Below, piece by piece: positions 19,345 through 28,643 of a stretch of 64,000 nucleotides of DNA. How positions within the stretch are numbered: position 1 is the stretch's first letter; each line of letters begins with the position of its first letter. The position numbers and the translations under genes are program-made. This stretch comes from Bradyrhizobium cytisi (GTDB taxonomy: Bacteria; Pseudomonadota; Alphaproteobacteria; Rhizobiales; Xanthobacteraceae): NCBI RefSeq assembly GCF_008123515.1, contig NZ_VSSR01000013.1, positions 1-64,000 on the forward strand. Reading direction: 5' to 3'. Under the pieces are notes generated by a model, which saw only the letters and a program-made list of their open reading frames with translations, did not search any database and was not told the origin of the DNA.

Positions 19345-20253
19345 TTGAAAGTTCTGAAGTCGCTCAACCTTCGCGGCTGGTTGCTGGTTGGAACCGCCGC
19401 TTGTGGTGTTGTGTTGGCGGGCGCCGTCGCGGCCTTTGGCTCGTCGGCCAGCGCTGGCGTCTCGCTCGAAGAGCGCAAGCTGCCGATGAAGTTTGGCTGG
19501 GTCGCCTGCGAGCCCAATTGCCGCGGCTGGGTCAGCGCGGTCGGCATCATTACTGCTGATACCCCGAAGGACTTTGATGACTTCGCCCGTGGACGCCAGC
19601 TCGGCGGCGCCACCGTTGTGCTCGACTCCAGCGGCGGTTCCGTCAACGACGCGATCTCGCTCGGCCGCCGCTTCCGCAATCTCGGCCTTCTCACCACCGT
19701 CGGCATCACGCAGCAGGGCGGCGGCGGGCAGGGTGCCCGTCCGGCGGTCGCCTCGGAAGCCTATTGCGAATCCATGTGCGTGTTCCTGCTGCTGGCCGGC
19801 AAGAAGCGCTACGTGCCGGAAGCGGCCCATGTCCGCGTCCATCAGATTTGGATGGGCGACCGGGCCGATGATGCCAAGGCCGCGAGCTACAGCGCGCAGG
19901 ATTTGATGATCGTGGAACGCGACATCGGCCGGCTCGCCAAATACACCTTTGACATGGGCGGGGCGGGGGACCTGCTGTCCCTCGCGCTCAACGTGCCGCC
20001 GTGGGAAGATTTGCACGAGCTGGACACAGCCGAGCTGAAGCTCACCAATCTCGTGACGACCAATCTGGTGGCCGACGTGCTGCCGCATGTGGATATCTCG
20101 GCGCCTGCGGTGGCCGAGCTTACGCCGAAGACGCAGGCAAGGTTCGGCGAGGAACCGGAGCCGCAGCAGGCTGCCAAGTCGACCAAGACGGCGGAAGCCG
20201 TGGTGCCCACCGGTGGCGCGGTGACAGCACCGGCGGCGCCGTCGCAGAAGTAA
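19345..20253 (+). CDS. ClpP/SppA-like periplasmic protein
   Basis: Predicted exported protein of the ClpP-crotonase fold (COG3904-like by recall). After a signal-anchor (about 8-35) comes a fold with VVLDSSGGSV, the beta strand and Gly-rich oxyanion loop typical of ClpP/SppA. This is followed by the candidate nucleophile in EAYCESMCVFLLLAG and a His in AAHVRVHQIWMG. The catalytic triad is not certain, because the SppA lysine is not obvious. The TTG start is chosen because GAAGGA precedes it at proper spacing. The C-terminus is Ala/Pro/Thr-rich. It is 302 aa and flanked by yidD (divergent) and an Fe-S scaffold gene (convergent, 16 bp apart). Confidence 0.72.
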   Translation: MKVLKSLNLRGWLLVGTAACGVVLAGAVAAFGSSASAGVSLEERKLPMKFGWVACEPNCRGWVSAVGIITADTPKDFDDFARGRQLGGATVVLDSSGGSVNDAISLGRRFRNLGLLTTVGITQQGGGGQGARPAVASEAYCESMCVFLLLAGKKRYVPEAAHVRVHQIWMGDRADDAKAASYSAQDLMIVERDIGRLAKYTFDMGGAGDLLSLALNVPPWEDLHELDTAELKLTNLVTTNLVADVLPHVDISAPAVAELTPKTQARFGEEPEPQQAAKSTKTAEAVVPTGGAVTAPAAPSQK

Positions 20254-20269
20254 GAGCCCCAGTCTGGTC

Positions 20270-20725
20270 TCAGCCCTGCGCGGTGGCCGGCTGCATTGCC
20301 TTGGCCTCGATCTGGCCGATCGCATCGACCACGGCATCGAAGGTCAGCAGCGTCGAGGCGTGACGCGCCTTGTAGTCGCGGACCGGCTCGAGGAATTTGA
20401 TTTCCTCCCATTTGCCTTCGGGAGGCGAGCCATTCTCTTTCAGCATCTTGCGAACGGTTTCGCGTAACTCACGGAGTTCGCTCGCGGTCGAGCCGACCAC
20501 GTGACTTGCCATGATGGATGAAGAGGCCTGTCCCAGCGCGCAGGCCTTCACGTCATGCGCGAAGTCGGTGACGGTGTCACCCTCCATCTTGAGGTCGATC
20601 TTGACGGTTGAGCCGCACAGCTTGGAATGGGCCGTGGCGGTGGCATCGGGGTCCGACAACCGCCCGAGGCGCGGAATATTTCCGGCCAGCTCGATGATCC
20701 GCTTGTTATAGATGTCGTTCAGCAT
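20270..20725 (-). CDS. IscU/SufU-like Fe-S scaffold protein
   Basis: Homologue of the U-type scaffold on which iron-sulfur clusters are assembled. Conserved features are the start LNDIYNKRIIELA, the first cysteine in KLCGST and the second in ACALGQASSSIM, matching the G-x-x-C-A-I-S-x-A-S-x-S pattern. The third ligand position, usually R-x-K-C-S/T, reads RHAST here, so that cysteine is absent. The protein is 151 aa with a 15-residue Ala/Gln-rich tail. It lies divergent to folE, separated by 235 bp. Whether it still assembles clusters or only binds metal cannot be told. Confidence 0.85.
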   Translation of the reverse strand: MLNDIYNKRIIELAGNIPRLGRLSDPDATATAHSKLCGSTVKIDLKMEGDTVTDFAHDVKACALGQASSSIMASHVVGSTASELRELRETVRKMLKENGSPPEGKWEEIKFLEPVRDYKARHASTLLTFDAVVDAIGQIEAKAMQPATAQG

Positions 20726-20960
20726 GTGATGGAGTCCAACACTGACCTGCCGGATCGGCCTTGGCGGGCGCGGTCCACGGCCCTATATAGGGGCGGAACT
20801 GGCGGAAAAACAGTCCGGCGGTGCGTCGGCGATGATCCAGATCCGGCGTTATTGCCAAGAAACCTCTTTCGCCAAATACTGTTCTCTCCAGGCGTCCGGC
20901 GGCTTGTCCGCCCCGTCTGCCGGTGACACTCCGGCCGCAAGGCCGTCGAACGGAGTAGAC

Positions 20961-21653
20961 ATGGACGCTACAATCAAATCCATCCGCCCGAACAAGCCCT
21001 CTGACAAGCAGCTCGATAGCCGCCCGGCGGAGCTCGATCCTGCCGAATTCCTTGCGGCCGCCGTCCGCGCCGACCAGCCGCGTCCCGCGCGTGCCGAGGC
21101 GGAAGCTGCGGTGAAGACGCTGCTCGCCTATATCGGCGAGAACACCGGGCGCGAGGGCCTGCTCGACACGCCTCGCCGCGTGGTCGAGGCGTTCGACGAG
21201 CTCTATCAGGGCTACCACCAGTGCCCGGCCGAGGTGCTCGACCGCACCTTCGGCGAGACCGCCGGATATGACGACTTCGTGCTGGTGCGCGACATCGAGT
21301 TCACCTCGCAATGCGAGCATCACATGATGCCGTTCTACGGCAAGGCGCACATCGCCTATACGCCGGTGGAACGCGTCGTCGGCCTGTCGAAGCTCGCGCG
21401 CCTCACCGACATCTTCGCCCGCCGGCTCCAGACCCAGGAGCATCTGACGGCGCAGATCGCAGCCGCGATCGACGAGATCCTGAAGCCGCGTGGCGTTGCT
21501 GTCCTGATCGAGGCCGAGCATACCTGCATGTCGGTGCGCGGCGTCGCCAAGCATGGCGCCTCGACCTTCACCAGCCGCTATACGGGCATGTTCCGCGACA
21601 ACCCGGCGGAGCAGGCCCGCTTCCTGTCCATGGTGCGAGGCATGACGCGCTGA
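20961..21653 (+). CDS. folE: GTP cyclohydrolase I
   Basis: First step of tetrahydrofolate biosynthesis: GTP to 7,8-dihydroneopterin triphosphate plus formate. The 230-aa protein shows the signature [10 protein letters not shown], the zinc site [17 protein letters not shown] with its Cys and His, and the second Cys in HTCMSVRGV. The start is set by GGAG ahead of the ATG. About 45 N-terminal residues precede the conserved core. It is followed 27 bp later by hisI in the same direction, so the two likely share a transcript. Both enzymes are zinc-dependent cyclohydrolases acting on purine rings. Confidence 0.96.
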   Translation: MDATIKSIRPNKPSDKQLDSRPAELDPAEFLAAAVRADQPRPARAEAEAAVKTLLAYIGENTGREGLLDTPRRVVEAFDELYQGYHQCPAEVLDRTFGETAGYDDFVLVRDIEFTSQCEHHMMPFYGKAHIAYTPVERVVGLSKLARLTDIFARRLQTQEHLTAQIAAAIDEILKPRGVAVLIEAEHTCMSVRGVAKHGASTFTSRYTGMFRDNPAEQARFLSMVRGMTR

Positions 21654-21680
21654 CCTCGCGGATAACTGGCGAGGTTTGTC

Positions 21681-22103
21681 GTGTCCGCTCACTCCCGCGA
21701 GATCGAGGAAGGCCTGTCCTTCCTCCCCAAGTTCGATGCCGCCGGCCTCGTGACCTGCGTGGCGACGGACGTCACCACCGGTGACGTGCTAATGGTCGCG
21801 CATATGAATGACGAGGCGCTGCGCAAGACCATTGCCACTGGCGAAGCCTGGTACTTCAGCCGCTCGCGCAATGCCTTGTGGCGAAAAGGTGAGACCTCAG
21901 GTCAGACCCAGCGCGTGGTCGAGATCCGCACCGATTGCGACCAGGACGCCGTCTGGCTTCGCGTCGAGCAGATCGGCGCGGCCTGCCATACCGGGCGCAG
22001 GTCCTGCTTCTACCGCAAGGTCGAGGCCGAGGGCGGCGGTACAAAGCTCGCCTTCGTCGACGCTGACAGGCTGTTCGATCCGAACGCAGTCTACAAGAAA
22101 TAG
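21681..22103 (+). CDS. hisI: Phosphoribosyl-AMP cyclohydrolase
   Basis: Third step of histidine biosynthesis, opening the adenine ring of PR-AMP. The 140-aa protein carries [13 protein letters not shown], the R-S-R-N-x-L-W-x-K-G-E-T-S-G pattern ([15 protein letters not shown]), [15 protein letters not shown] and [11 protein letters not shown] with the catalytic and metal-binding Cys residues. Only the HisI domain is present; the HisE pyrophosphohydrolase is not fused, as usual in alphaproteobacteria. It starts with GTG, 27 bp after folE. A palindromic repeat follows the stop. Confidence 0.95.
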   Translation: MSAHSREIEEGLSFLPKFDAAGLVTCVATDVTTGDVLMVAHMNDEALRKTIATGEAWYFSRSRNALWRKGETSGQTQRVVEIRTDCDQDAVWLRVEQIGAACHTGRRSCFYRKVEAEGGGTKLAFVDADRLFDPNAVYKK

Positions 22104-22112
22104 CGAGCTGTG

Positions 22113-22209
22113 ATTCCGGGGCGCGCGAAGCGCGAGCCCGGAATCCGTTCTACGGCATCACGCGCGGTTAGATGGATTCCGGGCTCATCGCTAAGCGATG
22201 CCCCGGAAT
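22113..22209. repeat. 97-bp inverted repeat after hisI
   Basis: Outer arms ATTCCGGGG and CCCCGGAAT enclose inner arms GAGCCCGGAATCC / GGATTCCGGGCTC and a central loop; a GCGCGAAGCGCG and a ATCGCTAAGCGAT hairpin sit inside each half. The whole can fold as a branched structure. This is another frequently seen intergenic palindrome of Bradyrhizobium (recall). It may end the folE-hisI transcript. Confidence 0.65.
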
Positions 22210-22330
22210 GGCTCGGGGACGGGCAGCCCCCGAATTAACCCCGCATTAACGATAACTGTCCCACGGTGAGGCGATCAGGCGTCCGAATTGCCGGCGCCGC
22301 TCAAACGCCGCACGGGCCCGTCACGCCATC

Positions 22331-23347
22331 ATGTCGGTCGACAATTCCAGTGCCTCGCAGACGGCCGCATCCGACTCATCGCGGCGCGTTGCGGGCGCGA
22401 TCAAGCAGGCTTCGAACCAGACCGGCGTCAGCTTCGAATACATGCTGACCACCGCCAAGATGGAATCGGATTTCGATCCGTCGGCCGGTGCCACCACCTC
22501 GTCCGCCCACGGTCTCTATCAGTTCATCGACCAGACCTGGCTCGGCACTGTGAAAGAGGCGGGTCCGCAGCTCGGCTATGGCAACTATGCCGACGCCATC
22601 AGCAAGACCTCGTCCGGCACTTACACCGTCGACGATCCCTTCATGAAGCGCACGATCATGAAGCTGCGCGACGATCCCGAGGCCGCTTCCAGCATGGCGG
22701 CGGCGTTGACGCAGTCCAACAGCTTCAAGCTCACCGGTCTGCTCGGCCGCAGGCCGTCCGACAGTGAGCTCTATATGGCGCACTTCATGGGCGTCGGCGG
22801 CGCGGCGAAACTGATCGCCAATGCCGAGGACAACCCGCAAGCGGTCGGTGCGCGGCTGTTTCCCAATGCGGCATCCGCCAACCGGTCGATCTTCTACGCC
22901 AAGGATGGCCGCGCGCGCAGCGTCTCCGAAGTCTATTCGGTGCTGAACGCGCGCTATGCGAGCGCCTCGAATGCGAAATCCACGCGCAGCGCGATGGCGA
23001 TGTATGGTGACACGCCGTCGACCACGCAGGTCGCCGCCGCCAACGGCGTGCAGACCACCGTGCCAATGGTCAATGGGGCCGCCTATCTCCAGACCTTTCC
23101 GGATGCGCGTGGTGTGACGCCGGTGAGCGCGACATCGTCGGCGACGGTCGCCGACAACACGCCGATCACGCCGGCATTCCGTTCGATCTATCAGCCCGGC
23201 GATGCGACGCAGCCAGTCTCGACGACGGTGCAGAAATTGTGGGGCAACAACGCCTCGCTCACTTCGGTCGCGTCGACAACGCCCGACGTGCGGCCGCCGC
23301 AGCCGCTTGATCTGTTCAGCGATCGCAGCGGCACGTTCTCGAGCTAG
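22331..23347 (+). CDS. Lytic transglycosylase (SLT domain)
   Basis: Peptidoglycan-cleaving enzyme of the soluble lytic transglycosylase fold. The N-terminal half (about 15-175) contains the catalytic glutamate in TAKMESDFDP, then SAHGLYQFIDQTWLGT with the G-L-Y/F-Q-F motif, and a later MAHFMGVGGA motif. The C-terminal half is Ser/Thr/Ala-rich and low in complexity. No signal peptide is visible at the chosen ATG, which is unusual; it may be a flagellum- or secretion-associated type exported by another route, or the start is mis-set. The 338-aa product stands alone. Confidence 0.8.
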   Translation: MSVDNSSASQTAASDSSRRVAGAIKQASNQTGVSFEYMLTTAKMESDFDPSAGATTSSAHGLYQFIDQTWLGTVKEAGPQLGYGNYADAISKTSSGTYTVDDPFMKRTIMKLRDDPEAASSMAAALTQSNSFKLTGLLGRRPSDSELYMAHFMGVGGAAKLIANAEDNPQAVGARLFPNAASANRSIFYAKDGRARSVSEVYSVLNARYASASNAKSTRSAMAMYGDTPSTTQVAAANGVQTTVPMVNGAAYLQTFPDARGVTPVSATSSATVADNTPITPAFRSIYQPGDATQPVSTTVQKLWGNNASLTSVASTTPDVRPPQPLDLFSDRSGTFSS

Positions 23348-23506
23348 CGCGCTATCGCGCCCTTGGGCTGCTTCCAGCCCTTAACAAATCATCAATAAAA
23401 CCAGCCAGTTATGGTGAACGCTTTGTTAAGCGTCGTGGTTTATTTTGTGTTGCAGGTGACAGGCCGTCACCGTTTTCTTTTTTTCGTTGCGTAAGCCGGA
23501 AGCACC

Positions 23507-24682
23507 ATGATTGTTCGGCAGTTCATTAATTGGATCAGGACCGCGCCCGCCGGTGAGCGGGCGGAGGCAACGCGGGCGTTGGCCCGGGCCTGGCTGATCT
23601 CGGATCTTTCTCACGACGACCGTGTCGCCGCCGAGGGCGCGCTGCTGATGCTGCTCGACGATCCCTCGCCCCTGGTGCGGCAGGCGATGGCCGAGGCGTT
23701 TGCGCGCAGCACGGATGCGCCGGCGTCGATCGTGCGGGCGCTGTCGGCGGACCAGCCGACCGTGGCGCTGCCCGTACTCGAACATTCGCCGCTGCTGATC
23801 GATGCCGATCTCGTCGACATCGTCGCGACCGGCAACGACGAGGTGCAATGTGCGGTCGCCCGCCGCATCGCGCTGCCGGTCTCGGTCTGCGCCGCCATTG
23901 CCGAGGTCGGCTGCGCGGCCGCCGCACTGGAGTTGATCGAAAATCCCCACGCCGAGCTGGCACCGTTCTCGTGGAACCGCATCGTCGAGCGTCACGGCCA
24001 TCTCGCCGCGATCCGCGAGGCGATGCTGGTGCTGGACGACATTCCTGCCGCAACGCGCGCGGCACTGGTGGCAAAGCTTTCCGAGACGCTGGCACAGTTC
24101 GTGGTGGCGCGGAATTGGCTGAGCGCCGACCGTGCCGAACGCATGACGACCGAGGCGCGAGATCGGTCCACCATGAACATTGCGGCGCGCTCGCGCGGCG
24201 ACGACATGCAGGGCCTGGTGAAGCATCTGCGGATCACCGGCCAGCTCACCGCGGGCCTGATCCTGCGCGCGCTGCTGTCGAGCAATCTCGAGCTCTTTGA
24301 TGCGGCACTTGCCGAATTGGCCGATCTGCCGCTCGCGCGCGTCTCCGCGCTGCTGCACGACCGTGGCGGCAACAGCCTGCACGCGCTGCTTCGTCGCGCA
24401 GGCTTACCCGAGGCGACGTTCGCAGCGTTCCAGGTCGCGCTTGATGCCTGCCACGAGCAGGGCTTTGTCGACACCGACGACACCGCGGCGCGCTTGCGCC
24501 GGCGCATGGTCGAGCGTGTGCTCACCCATTGCGAGGCCGACCGCGGCGCCACCGAGCCGCTGATGGTCCTGTTGCGCCGCTTCGCCACCGAATCCGCGCG
24601 CGAGGAGGCGAGGTTGTTCTGCGACGAGCTGGTTGCGGAAGACACGATCGATCCGGTGTACGACGACCTGATCGCAGCGTAG
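23507..24682 (+). CDS. DUF2336 domain protein
   Basis: A 391-aa all-helical protein of the DUF2336 family (family recall), typical of Rhizobiales. The sequence is a series of HEAT-like helical pairs, with repeated patterns such as LLMLLDDPSPLVRQAMAEA near residue 45-65. No membrane segment or enzymatic motif is seen. The start follows GGAAG. The neighbouring minus-strand HPt and response-regulator genes suggest a signalling context. An 80-bp palindromic element follows the stop. Confidence 0.82.
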   Translation: MIVRQFINWIRTAPAGERAEATRALARAWLISDLSHDDRVAAEGALLMLLDDPSPLVRQAMAEAFARSTDAPASIVRALSADQPTVALPVLEHSPLLIDADLVDIVATGNDEVQCAVARRIALPVSVCAAIAEVGCAAAALELIENPHAELAPFSWNRIVERHGHLAAIREAMLVLDDIPAATRAALVAKLSETLAQFVVARNWLSADRAERMTTEARDRSTMNIAARSRGDDMQGLVKHLRITGQLTAGLILRALLSSNLELFDAALAELADLPLARVSALLHDRGGNSLHALLRRAGLPEATFAAFQVALDACHEQGFVDTDDTAARLRRRMVERVLTHCEADRGATEPLMVLLRRFATESAREEARLFCDELVAEDTIDPVYDDLIAA

Positions 24683-24705
24683 TTCAAGCCGGACCCGCAA
24701 ACTTC

Positions 24706-24785
24706 GTCATTGCGAGCGCAGCGAAGAAATCCAGACCGCTCCCGCGGAGGGATTTCTGGATTGCTTCGCTGCGCTCGCAATGACG
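24706..24785. repeat. 80-bp palindromic element, copy 2
   Basis: Same arms as the copy at 5,561-5,640 (GTCATTGCGAGCGCAGCGAA and its complement) with one change next to the left arm and a different loop (CCGCTCCCGCGGAGGGA). It sits exactly between two convergent genes (DUF2336 and HPt), where it can serve as a bidirectional transcript end. Confidence 0.8.
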
Positions 24786-24804
24786 AGAGGAGAGAGCGGA
24801 GTCG

Positions 24805-25383
24805 TTACTCCGCCGGCGCGATGCTCGGCGCCAGGATCACTTCGAGATGCTCGGGGCGGTCGCGGTTGACGTCGGCGAGATAGTCGTCGGCGACCTTGCG
24901 CAGACGGCGGCTGAGCTCGGCGGAGATGCTGATGCTGTCGAGCTTGGTGTTCTCGTGCACGATGGCGAGGATCGCGTTGATGTGGTGCGTGAACAGTTCG
25001 GCCGGCACCTTCTCGAGATCCGGCGCGTGCTCGATGACGCGGCACAGGCTCTCGGCAACTCCCGCCGCGGCCGGAAAGCCGAACGTGGCGGCGTCGCCCT
25101 TGATGTCGTGCGCGGCGTGGAACAGCTCGTCGCGCCGCGCCTTGGTGAAGCCGTCGTTGCGGATGGCGACGTAGGCAGACGACAGCCGGTTGACCTCGGT
25201 CGTCATCCAGCTCTTGAACTCGCCGGACAGATCGGCCAGCGCCTGCTCGGCGCGTCCGATCGGATCGTCCAGGTCCTTTTCCTCGACGCGGCGCAGAACC
25301 TTACGCAGCGGATTGGGCTGCGTGATGATTTGATGCGTGGCGAAGGCCGTGACCTCGATGTCCTTTGCGCTGTTCTTCGCCAT
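24805..25383 (-). CDS. Histidine phosphotransfer (HPt) protein
   Basis: A 192-aa helical protein with the HPt phosphorylation motif HDIKGDAATFG (His near residue 91) inside AAHDIKGDAATFGFPAA, the usual H-x-x-K-G pattern. HPt proteins relay phosphoryl groups between hybrid kinases and response regulators. About 60 residues precede the four-helix bundle. It lies 30 bp downstream of a CheY-like regulator on the same strand, so they are very likely an operon and phosphorelay partners. No cognate histidine kinase gene is present nearby. Confidence 0.85.
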   Translation of the reverse strand: MAKNSAKDIEVTAFATHQIITQPNPLRKVLRRVEEKDLDDPIGRAEQALADLSGEFKSWMTTEVNRLSSAYVAIRNDGFTKARRDELFHAAHDIKGDAATFGFPAAAGVAESLCRVIEHAPDLEKVPAELFTHHINAILAIVHENTKLDSISISAELSRRLRKVADDYLADVNRDRPEHLEVILAPSIAPAE

Positions 25384-25413
25384 GATGCCTGCCTCGTCGG
25401 GTGGGACCCCGCG

Positions 25414-25959
25414 TTAGATGGAGGAGCGGGCCTTGTCGAGCAGCGAGGGCTGCTGGAGCACCTCGTGCTTTTCGCCGACGCGGCGCTCCGGGCCCATATA
25501 GGCGGAGTTGGTGTTGCGGCGCCGGTCCGGGCCGAAATAGGTCTTGGTCTTGATGAAAGGCCGGGGACTGGCGACCACGTTGAGAATGCGCTGGTAGAGG
25601 CCCTTGGCCGAGATCGGCTTGGCCAGGAATTCGGTGACGCCGGCATCGCGCGCGACCGTGACGCGGCGCTTCTCGGAATGGCCAGTCAGCATGATGATCG
25701 GCGCGTAGGGGTTGCCCTTGGATTCAGGCTGCCGGATCATCTGCGCGAGCTCGAGCCCGTCGAAGATCGGCATCGCCCAGTCGGTGATGACGATGTCGGG
25801 CACGTAGTGACTGTACATTTCGAGCGCCGTGGCGCCGTCCTCAGCCTCATAGACCTCGCGCGCGCCGAACGAATGCAGCAGCGTCCGCAGGATGCGGCGC
25901 ATGTGCGGATTATCGTCGCAGACGAGAAAGCGCAGCTTGTTGAAGTCGATGCGAAACAT
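25414..25959 (-). CDS. CheY-like response regulator
   Basis: Receiver domain (residues about 8-130) with acidic residues DD (15-16), phospho-acceptor Asp in IVITDWAMP (Asp60), conserved Thr in IIMLTGHSE and Lys in EFLAKPISAKGL. A 45-residue basic tail follows with GPDRRR and GPERRVGE repeats, a motif often seen after single receivers in Rhizobiales (recall). No DNA-binding output domain is present. It is co-oriented with the HPt gene. A perfect inverted repeat (25,984-26,018) stands directly upstream and is the probable control element. Confidence 0.9.
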   Translation of the reverse strand: MFRIDFNKLRFLVCDDNPHMRRILRTLLHSFGAREVYEAEDGATALEMYSHYVPDIVITDWAMPIFDGLELAQMIRQPESKGNPYAPIIMLTGHSEKRRVTVARDAGVTEFLAKPISAKGLYQRILNVVASPRPFIKTKTYFGPDRRRNTNSAYMGPERRVGEKHEVLQQPSLLDKARSSI

Positions 25960-25983
25960 GACGCCTGGGCCAAAGCGGTCAAC

Positions 25984-26018
25984 CTTCGTTAACCATATCG
26001 TGCCGAGGGTTAACGAAG
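25984..26018 (-). promoter_or_regulatory. Inverted-repeat operator upstream of response regulator
   Basis: Arms CTTCGTTAACC and GGTTAACGAAG are perfect 11-bp complements separated by 13 bp, about 25 bp before the start of the receiver gene. Each arm contains GTTAAC. The TTAA half-sites recall CtrA boxes, but their 17-bp gap is not the standard 7 bp. A dimeric regulator is likely. Confidence 0.55.
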
Positions 26019-26058
26019 CGTTGCGAACAGGCGGCCGGCGGGGGGCGGAGCCGGCAGG

Positions 26059-26838
26059 TCAGTAGCCGAACTGCTCGCGCAGGATCCGTTCCTCCAGGCT
26101 GTGGCCGGGATCGAACAGCATGCGCATCGAGATGGTCTTGTCGGACAGGATCTCGACGCGCCGGACCCTGCGTACCTCCTCATGGTCGGCAACGGCCGCG
26201 ACGGGCCGCTTGTCGTCTTCCAGCACCTCGATCACGACGTAGGCCGTGTTGGGCAGCAGTGCGCCGCGCCAGCGCCGCGGCCGGAAAGCGCTGATCGGTG
26301 TCAGCGCCAGCAGCGCGGCGTTTATCGGCAGGATCGGCCCCTGTGCGGAGAGATTATAGGCGGTCGAGCCTGCCGGCGTCGCCACAATGATGCCGTCGGC
26401 GATCAGCTCGGGCATGCGCTCGCGCTCGTCGATCAGGATACGCAGGCGCGCCGCCTGGTAGGTCTGGCGGAACAGATAGACCTCATTGATGGCGTGATGC
26501 AGGTGGACGCGGTCATGGGTGTCGGTCGCGCGCATCAGCAGCGGGTTGATCCCGGATTCATGCGCGGCCTGGAGACGGGCGCGGAGGTCGTGCGTCGAGT
26601 ATTCGTTCATCAGGAAGCCGACCGTGCCGCGGTGCATGCCGTAGATCGGCTTTCCCGAGCGCATGTGGCGGTGCAGCGTCTGGAGCATCAGCCCGTCGCC
26701 GCCGAGCGCGACCACGACGTCGGCCTCGCTCGGATCGCAATTGCCATATTGCGTGGTGAGCTGGTGGAAGGCGGCCTCTGCCTCGCTGCTCGGGCTGGCG
26801 ACGAAGGCGATCCGGTCGTATCGCGATGGCTTGGTCAT
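26059..26838 (-). CDS. nadK: NAD kinase
   Basis: Phosphorylates NAD to NADP. The 259-aa protein holds the two signature sites: [11 protein letters not shown] (diacylglycerol-kinase-like G-G-D-G) and [16 protein letters not shown] (the conserved T-A-Y and second Gly-rich motif). The N-terminus [18 protein letters not shown] is typical for the alphaproteobacterial form. It lies 100 bp upstream of the response-regulator operon on the same strand, with the inverted-repeat operator between, so they are separately controlled. Confidence 0.94.
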   Translation of the reverse strand: MTKPSRYDRIAFVASPSSEAEAAFHQLTTQYGNCDPSEADVVVALGGDGLMLQTLHRHMRSGKPIYGMHRGTVGFLMNEYSTHDLRARLQAAHESGINPLLMRATDTHDRVHLHHAINEVYLFRQTYQAARLRILIDERERMPELIADGIIVATPAGSTAYNLSAQGPILPINAALLALTPISAFRPRRWRGALLPNTAYVVIEVLEDDKRPVAAVADHEEVRRVRRVEILSDKTISMRMLFDPGHSLEERILREQFGY

Positions 26839-27071
26839 GGCTTCCAGGCAGGTGTTGCTGGCTCGAGAAAGTTCCGCCGAGGTCGTCTATACGACCTGGG
26901 CCTCCATTGTCGAGGACGACCGCCCGGAAGGCAAACGCGCCCAGCGGGGAGGGCAAAAGCCAAGCGGATCGGCCCGGAAAGCCCTACCTGGGCCTCCAAT
27001 TCCCCAAACCGTCGCAATTGCCGGCTACAGCTGCGGCCAGCGACCGACGGGCCGGGGCAGGGAGAACAATC

Positions 27072-28643
27072 ATGGTCATAGGCTTGCCGATGCTGCGCTG
27101 CGCGGGGCTGGTGCTGGCGGTGTCTGCCTTCGCGCTCGCAGACGTAGCGTTCGCAGACTTGGCGCGCGCGGACGATCCGCCGCAGCCGCGCAACGAGGCG
27201 GCGGCGCCTGCGGGACAGAAGGGCGGGCGCGGCGGCAATGCAGCGCAGGCCTCGCCATCTGCCGCCGACCAGCATCGTCTGCCCGGAGATTCGACCACCA
27301 AGCAGACGGTCGATCTGCCGGGGCGAACGCTCAACTTTGCCGCGACCGCCGGCTCCATCCGCGTATTCGATGACAAGGGGGAGCCGCTCGCCGACATCGC
27401 CACCACGTCCTACGAGCTCGACGGCGCCGATCGCACGCGCCCGGTGACGTTCCTGTTCAACGGCGGGCCCGGTGCCTCGTCGGCGTGGCTCCAGTTCGGC
27501 GCGGCCGGGCCGTGGCGGCTGCCGCTCGACGGCGAGGGGGTGTCGCCGTCGGCCTCGCCCGAAGTGAAGCCTAACGCGGAAACCTGGCTCGACTTCACCG
27601 ATCTCGTTTTCATCGATCCCGTCGGCACCGGCTACAGCCGTGTCATCGCGAGCGGCGAGGATCCACGCAAACGGTTCTATTCGGTCGATGGCGACGTCAA
27701 CGCGATTGCGCTCGTGATCCGCCGCTGGCTCGAGAAGCACAACCGCCTGACCTCGCCGAAATATGTCGCTGGCGAGAGCTATGGCGGCATTCGCGGGCCC
27801 AAGGTCGTGCGCCAGTTGCAGATTCAGCACGGCGTCGGTGTCAAAGGCTTGGTCCTGGTGTCGCCGCTCCTGGATTTCCGCGAGTTCACAGGCACGAGCC
27901 TCCTGCAATATGTCGCGACCTTGCCGAGCTATGTGGCGGTGGCGCGCGAAGCCAAGGGGCCGGTCAAGCGCGCCGATCTCGCTGATGTCGAGGCCTACGC
28001 CCGCGGCGAATTTTTGGCCGATCTCGTCAAGGGTGAGGCGGACAAGGAAGCCTCCAATCGTCTTGCCGACAAGGTCGCGGAGCTCACCGGCATCGACCCG
28101 GCGGTGAGCCGCAGGCTCGCCGGCCGCTTCGACGTCGGCGAATTCCGTCGCGAGCTCGACCGCAAGAATGGCATGGTGACCGGGCGTTACGACGCCTCCG
28201 TGCGCGGCTTCGATCCCTATCCGGATTCGAGCAGCTCGCGCTTTGGCGACCCCTCGGGCGATGCGCTTCAGGCGCCGCTGACGAGCGCCGCGGTCGATGT
28301 GTTCACGCGCAAGCTTAACTGGCGGCCCGACGGCTCCTATGAAGTCCTCAACGGTGCCGTCGAGCGCAACTGGGACTTTGGTGGCGGCATCAACCCGCCG
28401 CAATCGCTGTCGGAGCTGCGTCAGATCCTCGCCACCGACGCGAAGCTGAACGTGCTGGTCGCGCACGGCCTGTTCGATCTCGCCACGCCCTATTTCGGCA
28501 CGAAGCGGGCGCTCGACCAGCTGCCGGCCTTTGTGACGTCGCGCGTGAAATTCGTCGTCTATCCCGGCGGCCACATGTTCTACTCGCGCGATGGCTCGCG
28601 ACAGGCGCTTCGGAGCGAGGTCGAGGCGCTGATCAGGGAGTAG
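27072..28643 (+). CDS. Exported S10-family serine carboxypeptidase
   Basis: Peptidase of the S10 (carboxypeptidase Y-like) family. After a signal peptide (about 1-35) and a Pro/Ala/Gln-rich linker come the oxyanion motif NGGPGASS (about 137-144), the nucleophile in AGESYGG, and a C-terminal GGHMF with the catalytic His. A catalytic Asp is likely in VLVAHGLFDLATPY. Length 523 aa is typical. The ATG is set by GGGAGAA at correct spacing. S10 enzymes work best in acid, consistent with periplasmic location. The stop overlaps the convergent serine hydrolase by 11 bp. Confidence 0.88.
   Translation: MVIGLPMLRCAGLVLAVSAFALADVAFADLARADDPPQPRNEAAAPAGQKGGRGGNAAQASPSAADQHRLPGDSTTKQTVDLPGRTLNFAATAGSIRVFDDKGEPLADIATTSYELDGADRTRPVTFLFNGGPGASSAWLQFGAAGPWRLPLDGEGVSPSASPEVKPNAETWLDFTDLVFIDPVGTGYSRVIASGEDPRKRFYSVDGDVNAIALVIRRWLEKHNRLTSPKYVAGESYGGIRGPKVVRQLQIQHGVGVKGLVLVSPLLDFREFTGTSLLQYVATLPSYVAVAREAKGPVKRADLADVEAYARGEFLADLVKGEADKEASNRLADKVAELTGIDPAVSRRLAGRFDVGEFRRELDRKNGMVTGRYDASVRGFDPYPDSSSSRFGDPSGDALQAPLTSAAVDVFTRKLNWRPDGSYEVLNGAVERNWDFGGGINPPQSLSELRQILATDAKLNVLVAHGLFDLATPYFGTKRALDQLPAFVTSRVKFVVYPGGHMFYSRDGSRQALRSEVEALIRE

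Noticed and set aside
25984..26018. CtrA binding site
   Set aside because: The TTAA half-sites are 17 bp apart instead of 7 bp; kept only as an unassigned operator.
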